From: Helianthus annuus
Taxonomy: Eukaryota; Streptophyta; Magnoliopsida; Asterales; Asteraceae
DNA: 64,000 nucleotides
Assembly (NCBI RefSeq): GCF_002127325.2
Contig: NC_035433.2
Span: 147,820,435 to 147,884,434 of the forward strand
Direction of reading: 5' to 3'
Part shown: piece by piece, positions 39,814-50,800 of the stretch
Layout of the letters: every line of letters starts with the position of its first letter
How positions within the stretch are numbered: the stretch's first letter is position 1
Notes under the pieces: generated by a model
Told to the model about the DNA's origin: nothing
Seen by the model: only the letters and a program-made list of their open reading frames with translations
Database searches by the model: none
Made by a program: the position numbers and the translations under genes

Positions 39814-40264
39814 TGTTGGTTCAGTTCTGTTTATACATGAAGGAAAACATGAAAACATACCTTTGATTGCATCAGTACAGGCCAGCAGAGAATCCAGATG
39901 TAGATGCAGCAATAGTGTTTGACATAGTTGTCAGTTTGGTCTGGTTCCTCCTTAGGGTGCAATCTAATGATGGTGACTAAGAAAACCGAAAAGGGTATCG
40001 GCCGTAGGAGAGGGAGGTCGAACATTATGATGTTATGGCTAATAGGGTGTCTGATTGTGTAACTGTGTAACCCCTTAACCTCCACATAAGTCTCCTTATA
40101 TATGCACCCAAGAGGAAACCCTAATTAGTTAATAAGGGTAACTGGGCCCATCAACAATTACCAACTAATTATTTAATAGGATTGTTATATATTTTGATCC
40201 ATATAATGTAAATGATTATAATGGCTACTAGATTAAATATAAAATAAATATATTTAATCTTACA
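39814..40264 (-). repeat. LTR (5' LTR of the minus-strand copia element)
   Basis: This is the copy next to the primer binding site, hence the promoter-bearing LTR for leftward transcription. On the minus strand it begins TGTAAGATTAAATATA and ends CTGAACCAACA. Confidence 0.95.
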
Positions 40265-40269
40265 ATTTA

Positions 40270-42480
40270 TAAATATGAGATTTTTGTAATTCAACTTTGT
40301 TGACGAGTTGTAATGTATTTATCGTGTGGAATTGGGTTGTTTACATAAGAATATGACAACTAAACAAGCAAACACAATTTCCTGTTTTGCAAACACATTT
40401 TCCTGTTTTGAATAGCAAATCCAATTCTACCTTTACACCATCTTAAAACTAGCTGAATGTAGTCCTTGTGTCATCATATCTTTACATGGTCTTAACCATG
40501 GGTATTGAGTAGACCATTCGAGGTAAAGCCACTACATCCGTGTGAGTGAAGGAGTACAAAAGTAGTTCATCACCATCATTGCTATGATACCGTCCTGGTG
40601 AATGCATATAAGCAAGTAGCAACAAATCCAAAATTCTTGTCGTGTGATGGATCCCTCGCACCTTATAGTTTATTTGTTATTATTAGTTCACTATCTATCA
40701 TGAATATTTTATTAACCTTTTAAAGTCCTTAACGTGCACATGACTAATATGTATAAAGTCTAGTGTCGTCAAAATCCTTCCATGTAGCATGTTAAAATTG
40801 TTCCATGTAGCATATTGAGCATATGTTCATCATGGCAGTGACAACAATGTAACATAATCGTCATAACAAGACAATAGTATTATGAACAAATAATACTCAA
40901 CAACCCGATCCAACGTATAAATAAAGTCCTTATATGTCAACTGACATGAATCATAAATAACTTGGAACAATACAAAGAGTATATTGATGTGTACCAGAGT
41001 TTCAAAACACAATATCAATATCTTACCTGGATAACTTTAAATAGTCAACAACCATCTCGATCATCCTCACCAAGGGCGTAGCTTTCAAGGGGCCGGGAGG
41101 GGCGCCCGACCCCCCCCCCCCCGATTTTTTCGCTCAGTAGTGTCATGTATGTATGTTTCGTGTAGAATTTTTTAGGTATATACGTTTTCGACCCCCGGTT
41201 TTACAAAAAAAAATACTTATGTAGATTTTTTAGGTTTGGTGACTTCCGACCACCCGGTGGAATTTTTCAAGCTTCGCCACTGATCCTCGCTAAACAAAGT
41301 CTACGTTTTCAAAGGAAAACCCACTGAGAATTTAGATACAACTACCATTATATTCCTAAAATCGCACCCGTAGTTATGTGGCTGGGTTTCTCGTAGTGGT
41401 ATTTGAGTACATTACCTCACATTTACTTATAACTTCATTATTGTAGGAAGTCACATAATCTTTATAAGGGTAATTTTCAATCTCTTTTGTTTCATGCTAT
41501 TATCACAACCCCCCTTGAATGTTTATTTTAACTTTAACCATTACATAATTACCTTTTACGCATGCTAACTTACAACCTCTTTAATAATATTTTCTAATTC
41601 TACACATTTTATCCACCACATGACTTGAATTCTCAACAACACAATGAGAAACAACTTTCCTAACACCTTGGTTCACATTATTAACCATGCCATTTTTAAA
41701 GCATTACTAAGTGCTCAAGACCCATAAAAACGCTTTGTAGAGATATGACTCCAACCCATTATACATAACAACGTGACTTGACAATTACATAACGAGGCTT
41801 GAATGTAATATTAGTAATCCTAGGAAAGCGAGACCACTATTAGAAATAAGTATGGATTCTCATCTTCACTGAAGGGAGATCTTAGACTGTGTTTGTCAAC
41901 TGTTGACTATCATCAAAGGTTGGTCAACGGTAGAAATCCTTTTCTCGCCTTGAGGAGACTAAAGGTGTCTAAATTTTGCAGAGTGCACAACGTTTTACGA
42001 TTCAAATGCTCCACCCGACATTTGTGAACTAACAATCCAAAACCACATTTGACTGGGTTTTCTTCAAAAACAAAAATGACTTTTAATAACATACACGTTA
42101 TCAAGTTTATAAAGTATAAACATCGACCTTGACATAAATTAAACTAGTTATGATATCTATTTTAGGACATTCAATCCCAATAAGTCCAAAAAAACTTCTA
42201 ATGAATCAGTTTATGTCCAACCTGACCCGAAGATTTGGTATATGTTTTAAAATTTTGTGTGGATATTAGTTCCAACTTGAATTGGTTTGAGCCCGTCCAG
42301 AAAAACTAATCAAAACCCGATTCAAACACTACAACGGGTTTTGAACCTAGTTTGATTTGGGCTAAACCGGCTTGAGTCCAAACTAAAAAACTGGACCAGT
42401 TTCTAAACCGAACCGATTTGAGCCCAAACCGAGTTTTATACACAATTTCCATTTCTTTTTTAAAAGCCCATACTTTGTAG
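40270..42480. other. Spacer before RPL9, no gene recognised
   Basis: Apart from the small element at 41071-41282, I see no gene, RNA or clear repeat. The first part (from 40270) should be the continuation of the EAR-motif gene's 3' region, displaced by the retrotransposon. Short frames on both strands lack recognisable motifs. Confidence 0.5.
41071..41282. mobile_element. Small hAT-type MITE (212 bp)
   Basis: The ends are CAAGGGCGTAGCTTTC and the complement of CAGTGGCGAAGCTTG. The flanks ATCCTCAC (41063-41070) and ATCCTCGC (41283-41290) match at 7 of 8 positions. The inside has a C-tract (41110-41124) and repeated TTTTTTAGGT words. Confidence 0.75.
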
Positions 42481-42488
42481 AAAAAACC

Positions 42489-42607
42489 CTGGCCCATGTA
42501 GATACATAAGCCCAAGCCCAAGCCCAAGCCCATTTATCATTCAATCGTAGGGCATAGATATAACAACCCTCTCCACAATCTTTCACCTCTGCACCCGTAA
42601 ACCCTAA
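42489..42607 (+). promoter_or_regulatory. RPL9 promoter: site II-type repeats and telo box
   Basis: Several copies of GCCCA/TGGGC, including four in tandem (AAGCCCAAGCCCAAGCCC, 42509-42532) and TGGCCCAT at 42490, resemble site II elements. A telo box AAACCCTAA lies at 42599-42607, 47 bp before the start codon. Telo box plus site II is the known plant arrangement at ribosomal-protein genes, where it ties expression to cell growth. Confidence 0.75.
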
Positions 42608-42653
42608 TTTCTCAACAAGAAGCCGGCGGCGCTGCACAACCACCGATTCCAAA

Positions 42654-44570
42654 ATGAAGACAATCCTCTCATCGGAAACAATGGACATACCAGACGGTAT
42701 CGAAATCAAAGTGAAGGCCAAAATCATCGAAGTGAAAGGACCACGAGGAACCCTAACTCGCAATTTCAAGCATCTGAACCTCGATTTCATGCTTATTACT
42801 GATGAGGAGACCGGAAAACGGAAGCTCAAGGTTGACGCGTGGTTCGGATCCAGGAAGACCACCGCTGCGATCCGTACGGCGCTCAGTCATGTTAACAATT
42901 TGATTATTGGTGTGACTCAAGGGTTTAGGTATAAGATGCGGTTTGTGTATGCTCATTTTCCGATTAATGCTAGTATTACGAACAATAATTCGGCGATTGA
43001 GATCAGGAACTTTTTAGGTGAAAAGAAGGTGCGTGTTTTGATCTGGTTTTTTACTTCATTTTGTACTTAATTTTATATACTTTTTGATAAATTAGTTGAT
43101 TGTTTTGATGTTGTATGCTGAGTTTGATTTTGTTTGAGCTTTTGTTAACTGTTGATTTAATATAATATGTTTAGATTTTAGTGTTTTTTTGTGATTAGAA
43201 ATTGTTTATTTTTAGTTTTATTCATGATAATAAAATTTAATTTGTTTAGATTTTAGTTTTTATTTTTTGTGATTTGAATTGTTTATTATTGATTTTTGTT
43301 CATGATAATAAGTTAGGTATTGTTAAATCTAAGCAGGATGTTGGACATGTGATCTTTTGATTTTGAAGATATATTTAGGATATTTTGATGTTAATTTATA
43401 GATATATTTAGTAACTTTCATGGTGAAGAGAAGGTTAGCATTATACCTTGTTATTTTCTAAAGAGTAAATTACTTTTTGAGTACCCGTTTTTAGTGGTTT
43501 TAACCATTTGAGTCCAAAATCAAAAAGTTTAACGCTCCCTAGCCATTTATTTTTCAACGTTTTGAGTCCAATTTTGTTCATTTTATAACGGTTTGAGTCC
43601 AATTTTGTTAAAAAAATTGGTCTCAAAAGGTTAAAATTTGGACTCAAAAGGACTCAAATGGTTATAAAAAAGTGTATAGGGACGCAAGGCACTAAACATT
43701 TTGATTTTGGACTCAAATGGTTAAAACCACTAAATCACAAGGACTCAAAAAGTAATTTACTCCTTTATAGGTTTTATCGTTTTTATATGTATGCTAATTG
43801 TTCTAATATTGTATGCTTTATGTTAGCTGTTGATTTTGGTTTATTATGTTTAGTTTCTAGTTTTGATAATTTTTATCAGAATTTTATTACAAAGCCATAT
43901 TTTTGTCTTTAGATGTTTATAAATGTTTAAGCTACTGTATTCGAATTTGAAGATATGTTTATGATAATTGGTGTCCAATTTTATGGGAAACATGTCTATG
44001 ATCATTATATTCTACATTTTGATTGCTTTTTTAGATATTCTGCATAGCTTAGTTTGGTTTTAAATTGATTTAAGCTTCTAGGTATGTGATTCTTATTAAT
44101 TTGTTGATGGTTGTATTCACAAATATTCTGCAGTTAGTATAACAATTTGATATTTTTTCTCAAATTTTACGGTAAACAAGTCGATAATCATTATTGTTCT
44201 ACATTTTGTTACGAAACAGGTTAGGAAGGTTGATATGCTTGAAGGAGTTACCGTTGTGAGATCCGAGAAGGTTAAGGATGAACTTATCCTAGATGGAAAT
44301 GACATTGAACTTGTTTCGAGATCATGTGCTTTAATCAACCAGGTATCGTTTCTTGATTATGTTGTTTTGGCTATATTTAAACACTCCGAAGCTCAAATGG
44401 TGATCAAAAAGACATTTTTTACAGACCGGTTTGGTGTCATAGATGTTTACTTATGTAATTGCTGGTTTTTGTTTGTGCAGAAATGTCACGTGAAGAACAA
44501 AGATATCCGAAAGTTTCTTGATGGTATCTACGTGAGTGACAAGGCAAAGATAGACGAGGGTGAAAATTAA
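42654..44570 (+). CDS. RPL9: 60S ribosomal protein L9 (uL6)
   Basis: Exons 42654-43028, 44220-44342 and 44481-44570, all phase 0 and GT-AG, give 195 aa, the usual length of plant cytosolic L9. The protein begins [20 protein letters not shown] and carries the uL6 signature blocks [32 protein letters not shown] and, in exon 2, [20 protein letters not shown]; it ends [20 protein letters not shown]. It is part of the large subunit near the sarcin-ricin loop and stalk base. Intron 1 (1.2 kb) holds one fold-back MITE. The frame is intact and the promoter has the expected growth-linked motifs, so this is a working gene copy rather than a processed pseudogene. Confidence 0.97.
43464..43762. mobile_element. 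Fold-back MITE, GAGTAAATTAC family, RPL9 intron 1
   Basis: A 299-bp palindrome begins GAGTAAATTACTTTTTGAGT and ends with its complement. The word GGTTTGAGTCC and its complement recur. I could not read a clear target duplication. Confidence 0.8.
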
Positions 44571-45190
44571 GTTTGATAGGTAGTTAAAATCCATCTTGTT
44601 GTTTGCTGCTTCCGTATCATTTTCGGGTTTTTTTTTAAAGATTTTTACCAGATTTTGTGTTTTGGATGTTTTATTACTATTTTATCGACATTTTGGTCTT
44701 GTTTTGCATGTATTGCTTGTCACTTCTGAAGTAATTGTTTTTCTCTACTAGCAATCGCCTTCAACCAAGTTCCAACTGTTTTTTTTTCACTAACCGCATG
44801 AAATCAAACTCAACAAAACCAGTATTTGTTAGACAACACCAAATTTACAATAAACTGATTGCAGTAATGCAATGCAGTTCCCCTATTATGTCAGAAAGGG
44901 TTAACGGCAGTCGATATGAAGCTTGAGAACAATTGTCGTTGGGAGCATAGAACAATGAAACATTCTAGACGGCTAGAAATTGAGATGCATAGATGTCGAT
45001 TACTAAAAAGAGCACTGCATAAATCTCATCCTATAATCGTCTCGGCTACAATTCACCTCTCCTACTTCGATGAATCACTAGTTCAGGTGGAAACTTTATT
45101 AGTTCCTACATTCTGTTCGAGATTGAAGGGTTCATTAGGCTAGCTTTCAACAATGCCTACATTAATACGTTCAATCTACACTTTATTTTA
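44571..45190. other. RPL9 3' region and spacer
   Basis: The first part should be the RPL9 3' UTR. Short frames near 44735-45143 show no known motif. Nothing else is recognised. Confidence 0.5.
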
Positions 45191-45564
45191 GAGTTAAATG
45201 CCATTTTAGTACCTGTGGTTTGGTCCTTTTTGCCAGTTTAGTCCAAATGTTTGAAACGTTGTCATTTTAGTCAAAATAGTTTCAAGCGTTGTCATTTTAG
45301 TCCACTGCGTTAACTTCGTCCCTTTATTCTGTTAACTAGAAGGGCATTTTGGTTATTTTATATGCTATTCTGTTAACTAGAATGACAATTCGACCATATA
45401 AAATGATCGGATTACCCTTCTAGCTAACAAAAAAATGGACGGAGTTAAGCAAGTGGACTAAAATGACAATTTGAAACCACTTGGACTAAAATAGCAACGT
45501 TTCAAACCTTTAGACTAAACTGGCAAAATGATCCAAACATAGTGACTAAAATGACATTTAACTC
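45191..45564. mobile_element. Fold-back MITE, GAGTTAAATG family
   Basis: A 374-bp palindrome begins GAGTTAAATGCCATTTTAGT. The flanks CTTTATTTTA and CTTAATTTTA match at 9 of 10 positions. Confidence 0.85.
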
Positions 45565-45776
45565 CTTAATTTTATTTATTGTTAATTAACTTTTTTTTTA
45601 TTATAACAAAGGACCTCAAAAAATTGAAAATAAAAGCCCTTACTTTAGGGACAAGCCATTGAACCAGCCTGCTTAACTACTTAGTGTTTAAGCACCTACC
45701 TCTTAATTAGTGCGTTTTATGTGTAGACCACTCTTAATTTGACATCATGATGCTTTTATATGAAGATTACCAAATA

Positions 45777-47064
45777 AGAGTAGGGTTCCTGCGGAAAGTG
45801 TGTTTTTCCTAGAAAGTCTAGGAAGCAATAAGAACGCGACATGTGGCATTGAAGGATTTTAACTAAAAGGGCAATTGTGTAATTTGAATATTATTTTAAT
45901 TATGGATTATTTTATTAGGATAACTAACTATGGAAACTAAATATTCCATTTAAATCAAATTGGCAGTTTCAATTTAAATGATACAAGACGCTGTGTTTCT
46001 TGACAATGTGTTTTAACAGCAAGCAGATTTCTTGACGCTGTGTTTTAACTGCAAGCAGATTTCTTGACGCTGTGTTTTAACAGCAAGCAGATTGCTAGAG
46101 GATTATTGACACTGTGTTTTAACAGCAAGCAGATTTCTTGACATTGTGTTTTAACAGCAAACAGATTTCTTGACGCTGTGTTTTAACAGCAAGCAGATTG
46201 CTGGAGGATTCTTGACACTGTGTTTTAACAGCAAGCAGATTGCTGGAGGATTCTTGACACTGTGTTTTAACAGCAAGCAGATTTCTTGACATTGTGTTTT
46301 AACAGCAAGCAGATTTCCTTGACACTGTGTTTTAACAGCAAGCAGATTTCTTTACGCTGTGTTTTAACAGCAAGCAGATTGCTGGAGGTTTCTTGACACT
46401 GTGTTTTAACAGCAAGCAGATTGCTGGAGGATTCTTGACACTGTGTTTTAACAGCAAGCAGATTGCTGGAGGATTCTTGACACTGTGTTTTAACAGCAAG
46501 CATATTTCTTGACATTGTGTTTTAACAGCAAGCAGATTGCTGGACACACTGTCATTGTCTTCGTCTTCAACACAACCCAGTGTCTTCGTCTTCAACACAC
46601 TGTCATCAATCAACATTAAAATGGTAAAACACATAAACCTAGAGCCCATCTAACATGTCAAACATTGAGATCCATTAACTAAAAATAAGAACCCGATTCA
46701 ATGATAGAAAAAAAAAATTGAAACAAGTATGAAAAACAACCGATATATGACTAATCGGAGAAGAATATTTGCAGGAAAAATGGTTGGTTCTTCTTTGGTT
46801 GCGTTAAGGGAGAGATAGAGAGAGAGAAAGAGGGAAATCCCATGATTTTAGGGATTGGTTATTAATATGGCAGTTTCTTGACTAATTTAAAACACTTCCA
46901 ATTACCAAAATACCCTCACTATATTAAAAGTCTCTAATTATATAACTCAAATATTACGAAAATGCCATCCATTAGATCTAAGCCATTAAAAACACCAATC
47001 GGATGACCCAGATCGCTTCCTAGACTTTCTAGGAAAAACACACTTTCCGCAGAACTCCTACTCT
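45777..47064. mobile_element. Long-TIR element carrying a minisatellite (1.3 kb)
   Basis: The ends are inverted repeats of about 50 bp: the left starts AGAGTAGGGTTCCTGCGG and the complement of the right starts AGAGTAGGAGTTCTGCGG; both contain the nested palindrome CCTAGAAAGTCTAGG. A direct repeat ACCAAATA flanks it at 45769-45776 and 47065-47072. The long TIR suggests Mutator-like; the 8-bp flank would fit hAT. No transposase is encoded. Confidence 0.85.
45985..46545. repeat. Minisatellite inside the long-TIR element
   Basis: The core CTGTGTTTTAACAGCAAGCA recurs about thirteen times, separated by either GATTTCTTGACA/G or GATTGCTGGAGGATTCTTGACA. Two unit lengths, near 31 and 41-42 bp, alternate irregularly. 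The array gives rise to repetitive open frames on the minus strand that I do not regard as genes. Confidence 0.92.
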
Positions 47065-47395
47065 ACCAAATAAAACTTTATATTATTTTTTGACAGAAAT
47101 AAAAATAAGAGCACCCACATTGTGGCCATTCATGTGTACTAGTTCGCGGACCTTATCCCTCGTCCTATTACATTATAACCCTTGTCCAGTTGTTGCCGAG
47201 TTCGGACTTCTTGAGTGGAGCCAGATGTGAGCATCGAAAAACGAAGATTTTTAGAGAATTTTGTAAATCTGATGTGAGTTGTGACACTAAAGTAAGGTGG
47301 CGATTAATTTTGGTTTTGATGAAATGTATATTATGGTGTTCTAACAAGTAACAACTCTAGGTTAATTATGGAAAATAACACAACTAAATAATTTA

Positions 47396-47662
47396 AAAGT
47401 ATCAAATATTTGTGGTCTAGTGGTAGGAGTCTTGGATTCTAGTGGAGACCTAAGTTCGATCCCCACCCGTGTTACTTTTGTTGGATTAAGGCAATAAAGG
47501 ATTTGAGCTAGACATTGTGCAAGGTTGTCACTTCGAATCCCGAGCCTGCCCGGGTTTTCATCCGACTGTGTGTTACCCCAGAAAGTTTAGCTCTTGTAGT
47601 GACACAACGACTGTTAAGCGGCGACCGACCGCATGATTTTTCGGGAGAACTTTCAAGCCAAA
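47396..47662 (+). mobile_element. tRNA-derived SINE
   Basis: An A-box-like GGTCTAGTGGTAGGAG (47414-47429) and B-box AAGTTCGATCCCC (47452-47464), 25 bases apart, form a tRNA-like head. A GC-richer body follows, and the element ends with an AATAATAATAA tail near 47662-47678. This fits a Pol III SINE, not a functional tRNA. Confidence 0.75.
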
Positions 47663-47773
47663 AATAATAATAATAAAATGAAAAATGTTAATCATACATT
47701 CTTACATCACAAGCAAAATACTATATAATAAATCACCAATATCAACGTACAAACGTAACAACCCTAACCGTCA

Positions 47774-47806
47774 CCACCACCACCACCACCACCACCACCA
47801 TCACCA
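47774..47806. repeat. CCA microsatellite in the TRS120 leader
   Basis: About ten CAC/CCA units lie just upstream of the TRS120 start codon at 47815, probably within the 5' UTR. Confidence 0.9.
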
Positions 47807-47814
47807 CCGTCACA

Positions 47815-50800
47815 ATGGAGCCAGACGTGAGCATCGAAACCTGCTCCATGATCCGGATCGTCGTCCTCCCAATCGGACCAATCCACCCTAACCACTTCCG
47901 TAAATACGTCACAATGCTTTCCCGCCACCGCACCGTTGAACTCTCGGCAATAAGCTCATTCTACACCGCACGTAAAAAGTCACCGTTCACGCAACAACCG
48001 TGGGATTCCGGCAGCCTCCGGTTCAAATACGTGGTCGGTGAATCCGCACCGAGTCCGTGGGAGGATTTCCAGTCGTACCGGAAAATTCAGGCGGTTATTG
48101 GCATCTGTCATTGTCCGTCTTCTCCGGATCTGGAAAATGTTATGTTGCAGTTTGTTGAGGCGTGTAAAGGATATGGCTCTTCGTTTGTTCAACGCTGTTT
48201 CGCTTTTTCTCCTGCTGATTCTCAGGTTTTGTATGGAATTATTGTTTTTTTTAATTGTGTGTTTGTTTAGGTTTTGATTTTGGTATGATTTGAATATGTT
48301 TGATATTGGATTGGAGAATTATAGCTAGAGATGCATGGATGGTTAAATATTCGGTAATTTTTAATAATCTAAACCATGACGAATTGAGTGGATGATGATC
48401 TAGTGAGACGATTTAAGTTTCGTTTTCATTGCGTAGGGGAATCTCACTTGCATGATGATTATAGATTTATATGTGATTTTCGTGCGATTTTGTTCACTAG
48501 GAACGCACGTTTCGCATTTTGGGCATAATCATCTATGTGAGGGAAATCGATGGAAATCAAGTGAGGATTATGCGAGTGGGATTGCTTGCATAATCAGGTT
48601 AGAGATGCATGGATGATAAAATATTAGACATTTCTAATAATCTAAAGGAAAATTGGTTTTTAATAAACTAACCTTTGTCCCGTTGGTAAATAATAATCTT
48701 ACCTGCGTAATTGGTATACAATAATCCTATCTATCAACATGTTGGTACTCAATGAACTTCCGTTAAGTTTTTTTAACTGAAGTTAGTTTTTAAGTTTTAT
48801 TTATTACAGAAACAGTCCCTGTAGTTGTAATTTACTAGTTTTAACTATTTTAAAACTAATAAATTACAGTCCCTTGAGGTTTTTTTGTTTTATAAAATAG
48901 TTAAAACTAGTAAATTACAGCTACAGGGATTTTTTGTGTAATAAATAAAACTTAAAAATTAACTTCAGTTAAAAAAAAATTAACGGAAGTTCATATAAGT
49001 ACCAACATGTTGATAGGTAGGACTATTGTATACCAATTACGTAGGTAAAATTATTATTTACCAACGGGACAAAGGTTGGTTTATTAAAAACCAATTTTCC
49101 TAATCTAAACTAAGACCTATTGACTGGATGATAATCCATTAAGACGATTTAAGTTTCATTTTTTTGCATAGGGGAATCTCACTTGCATGATAATCATAGA
49201 TTTATACGTGATTATCATGCGATTTTGCTCACAAGGAATGTAAGTTTTGTATTTTGCTTGTATAGTCATCCATGTGAGCGGAATCGAATGGAAATCAAGT
49301 GAGGATTATGCTTGTGGAATTGCTCGCATAATCATGTTAGAGATGCATGGATGATAAAATATTTAGTCAAATTAAATATGAAAGGGAAATTTGATTTTAA
49401 TAAGTCAAACTATGACCTATTGATCTGCTAACAATCCATTAGGACGATGTAAGTTTGATTTTCGTTGCACAGGGGAATCTCACTTGCACGATGATCGTAT
49501 ATTTACACTTGATTTTCATGCGATTTTGCTCACAAGGAATGTACATTTTGCATTTTTCTTATATAATCATCCATGTGAGCGAAATCAGATGGAATTCATG
49601 TGAGGATAATGCGAGTGGGATTGCTTTTGGATATGAAAGTGAAAGTTAGGAGTGTAAATTCATGATGATTATACGCATGGGACTGCTTTTGGAGATGAAA
49701 GTGAAAGATGGGAGTGTCATTGTTCAAATCGTAGTTATGGATTATTATCTACTAATCAAAGACTCGTAGTTTGGATTATTAACATCCAATTTGCCTGTAG
49801 AAAAAGTATATTATAAAAAAAACGATTGGAGAGCTTAATTTATGATAGATCGATACTGCAACATCAGGATGTATTCTATACAAATGATCTCAGTGTTTGT
49901 TCAAAAGAGCTTAATTCGTTCACAAATAATCGCATAAACAATCTCAAAACATCTTAAAAAGAGTTTTTTGCTACATCAAAACACAAAAAGCAGAAAATGG
50001 TTTTTAAAAATACAAATACACCCCTTTAGTTTAGTTAACATGGTTTCCCTAATCTCCTATTGCAGCTAGAGAAAGAAAGTAATAAACCAAACAAACTGGT
50101 TTTATTTCCTCCTGCTGATCAAAGAACTCAAGAATTCCACTTGCAAACAATGATGCAAGATATTGCTGCTTCGCTTTTAATGGAATTCGAAAAATGGGTC
50201 CTACAAGCAGAATCCGGTGGAACCCTTCTGAAGACGCCTTTAGATTCTCAAGCCAGTCTAAGTGCAGAGGAGGTTTATATTTTAGGTGTCCCTAGTGATT
50301 ATAATTATTTCTTTATTTTCCTTTTATAATGAAAGGCGCGCTTAAGAACCGCAACTTAATGAATTTTTTTTTATCAGCAATTTTTCCAGGCAATCAAAGC
50401 CAAAAAAAGGAAAAATGCCCGGGCCCAGAAAGCCATAGGGGATTATTGTCTACTTGCTGGATCACCAGTTGACGCTAATGCCCATTATTGTACTGCTTTA
50501 GAACTTTCTAGAATGGTTGGCGATTATTTCTGGTATGCCGGAGCATTAGAAGGTGGCGTTTGTGCTTTCTTTGTAAGCTTGTTAAACATTTAAACGTTAT
50601 TTAAAATCATATTTTTTTTTCATATTTTATACATAATAGTTATAATCATTCTTTTTGTAATATGTGCTTTTGTAAGATGGGTAAAGCTGGGCAGAAAGAT
50701 CCTGCTTTAGTGGAAGAGGTCAAGTATCGATACAACGGTGTCATCATGCATTATCGCAAGTCAATCATGCATGAAAGTGATCAGAGGTACCTTGTTATAT

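Larger units (their letters stand above)
33891..40264 (-). mobile_element. Ty1/copia-type LTR retrotransposon, complete but defective (6.4 kb)
   Basis: Two 451-bp LTRs (33891-34341 and 39814-40264) bound the element, flanked by a perfect 5-bp target duplication, ATTTA (33886-33890 and 40265-40269). On the minus strand the primer binding site TGGTATCAGAGC (39812-39801), matching initiator tRNA-Met, follows the 5' LTR (39814-40264), and a purine tract AAGTGGGAGAA (34352-34342) precedes the 3' LTR. So the element is transcribed leftwards. The interior has no long frame; a pol remnant is visible near 35400-35540. Compared with intact copia elements it is truncated in content and cannot supply its own enzymes. 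It lies in the region downstream of the EAR-motif gene. Confidence 0.95.

Noticed and set aside
42383..42862. 159-codon frame on the minus strand over RPL9
   Set aside because: It is the antisense shadow of RPL9 exon 1 and its promoter.
45985..46545. CRISPR-like alternation of repeat and spacer
   Set aside because: The spacers are two recurring sequences, not unique ones, and this is plant nuclear DNA.
46267..46649. Repetitive frames reading LLAVKTQCQESSSN-like repeats
   Set aside because: They are the minus-strand reading of a minisatellite inside a mobile element; no gene structure surrounds them.
47414..47470. Functional tRNA gene
   Set aside because: A-box and B-box are present, but I cannot fold a full cloverleaf and a SINE body and A-rich tail follow.
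47685..47891. Poly-His frame in the TRS120 leader
   Set aside because: It is a frame through a CCA microsatellite overlapping the true TRS120 start in another phase.
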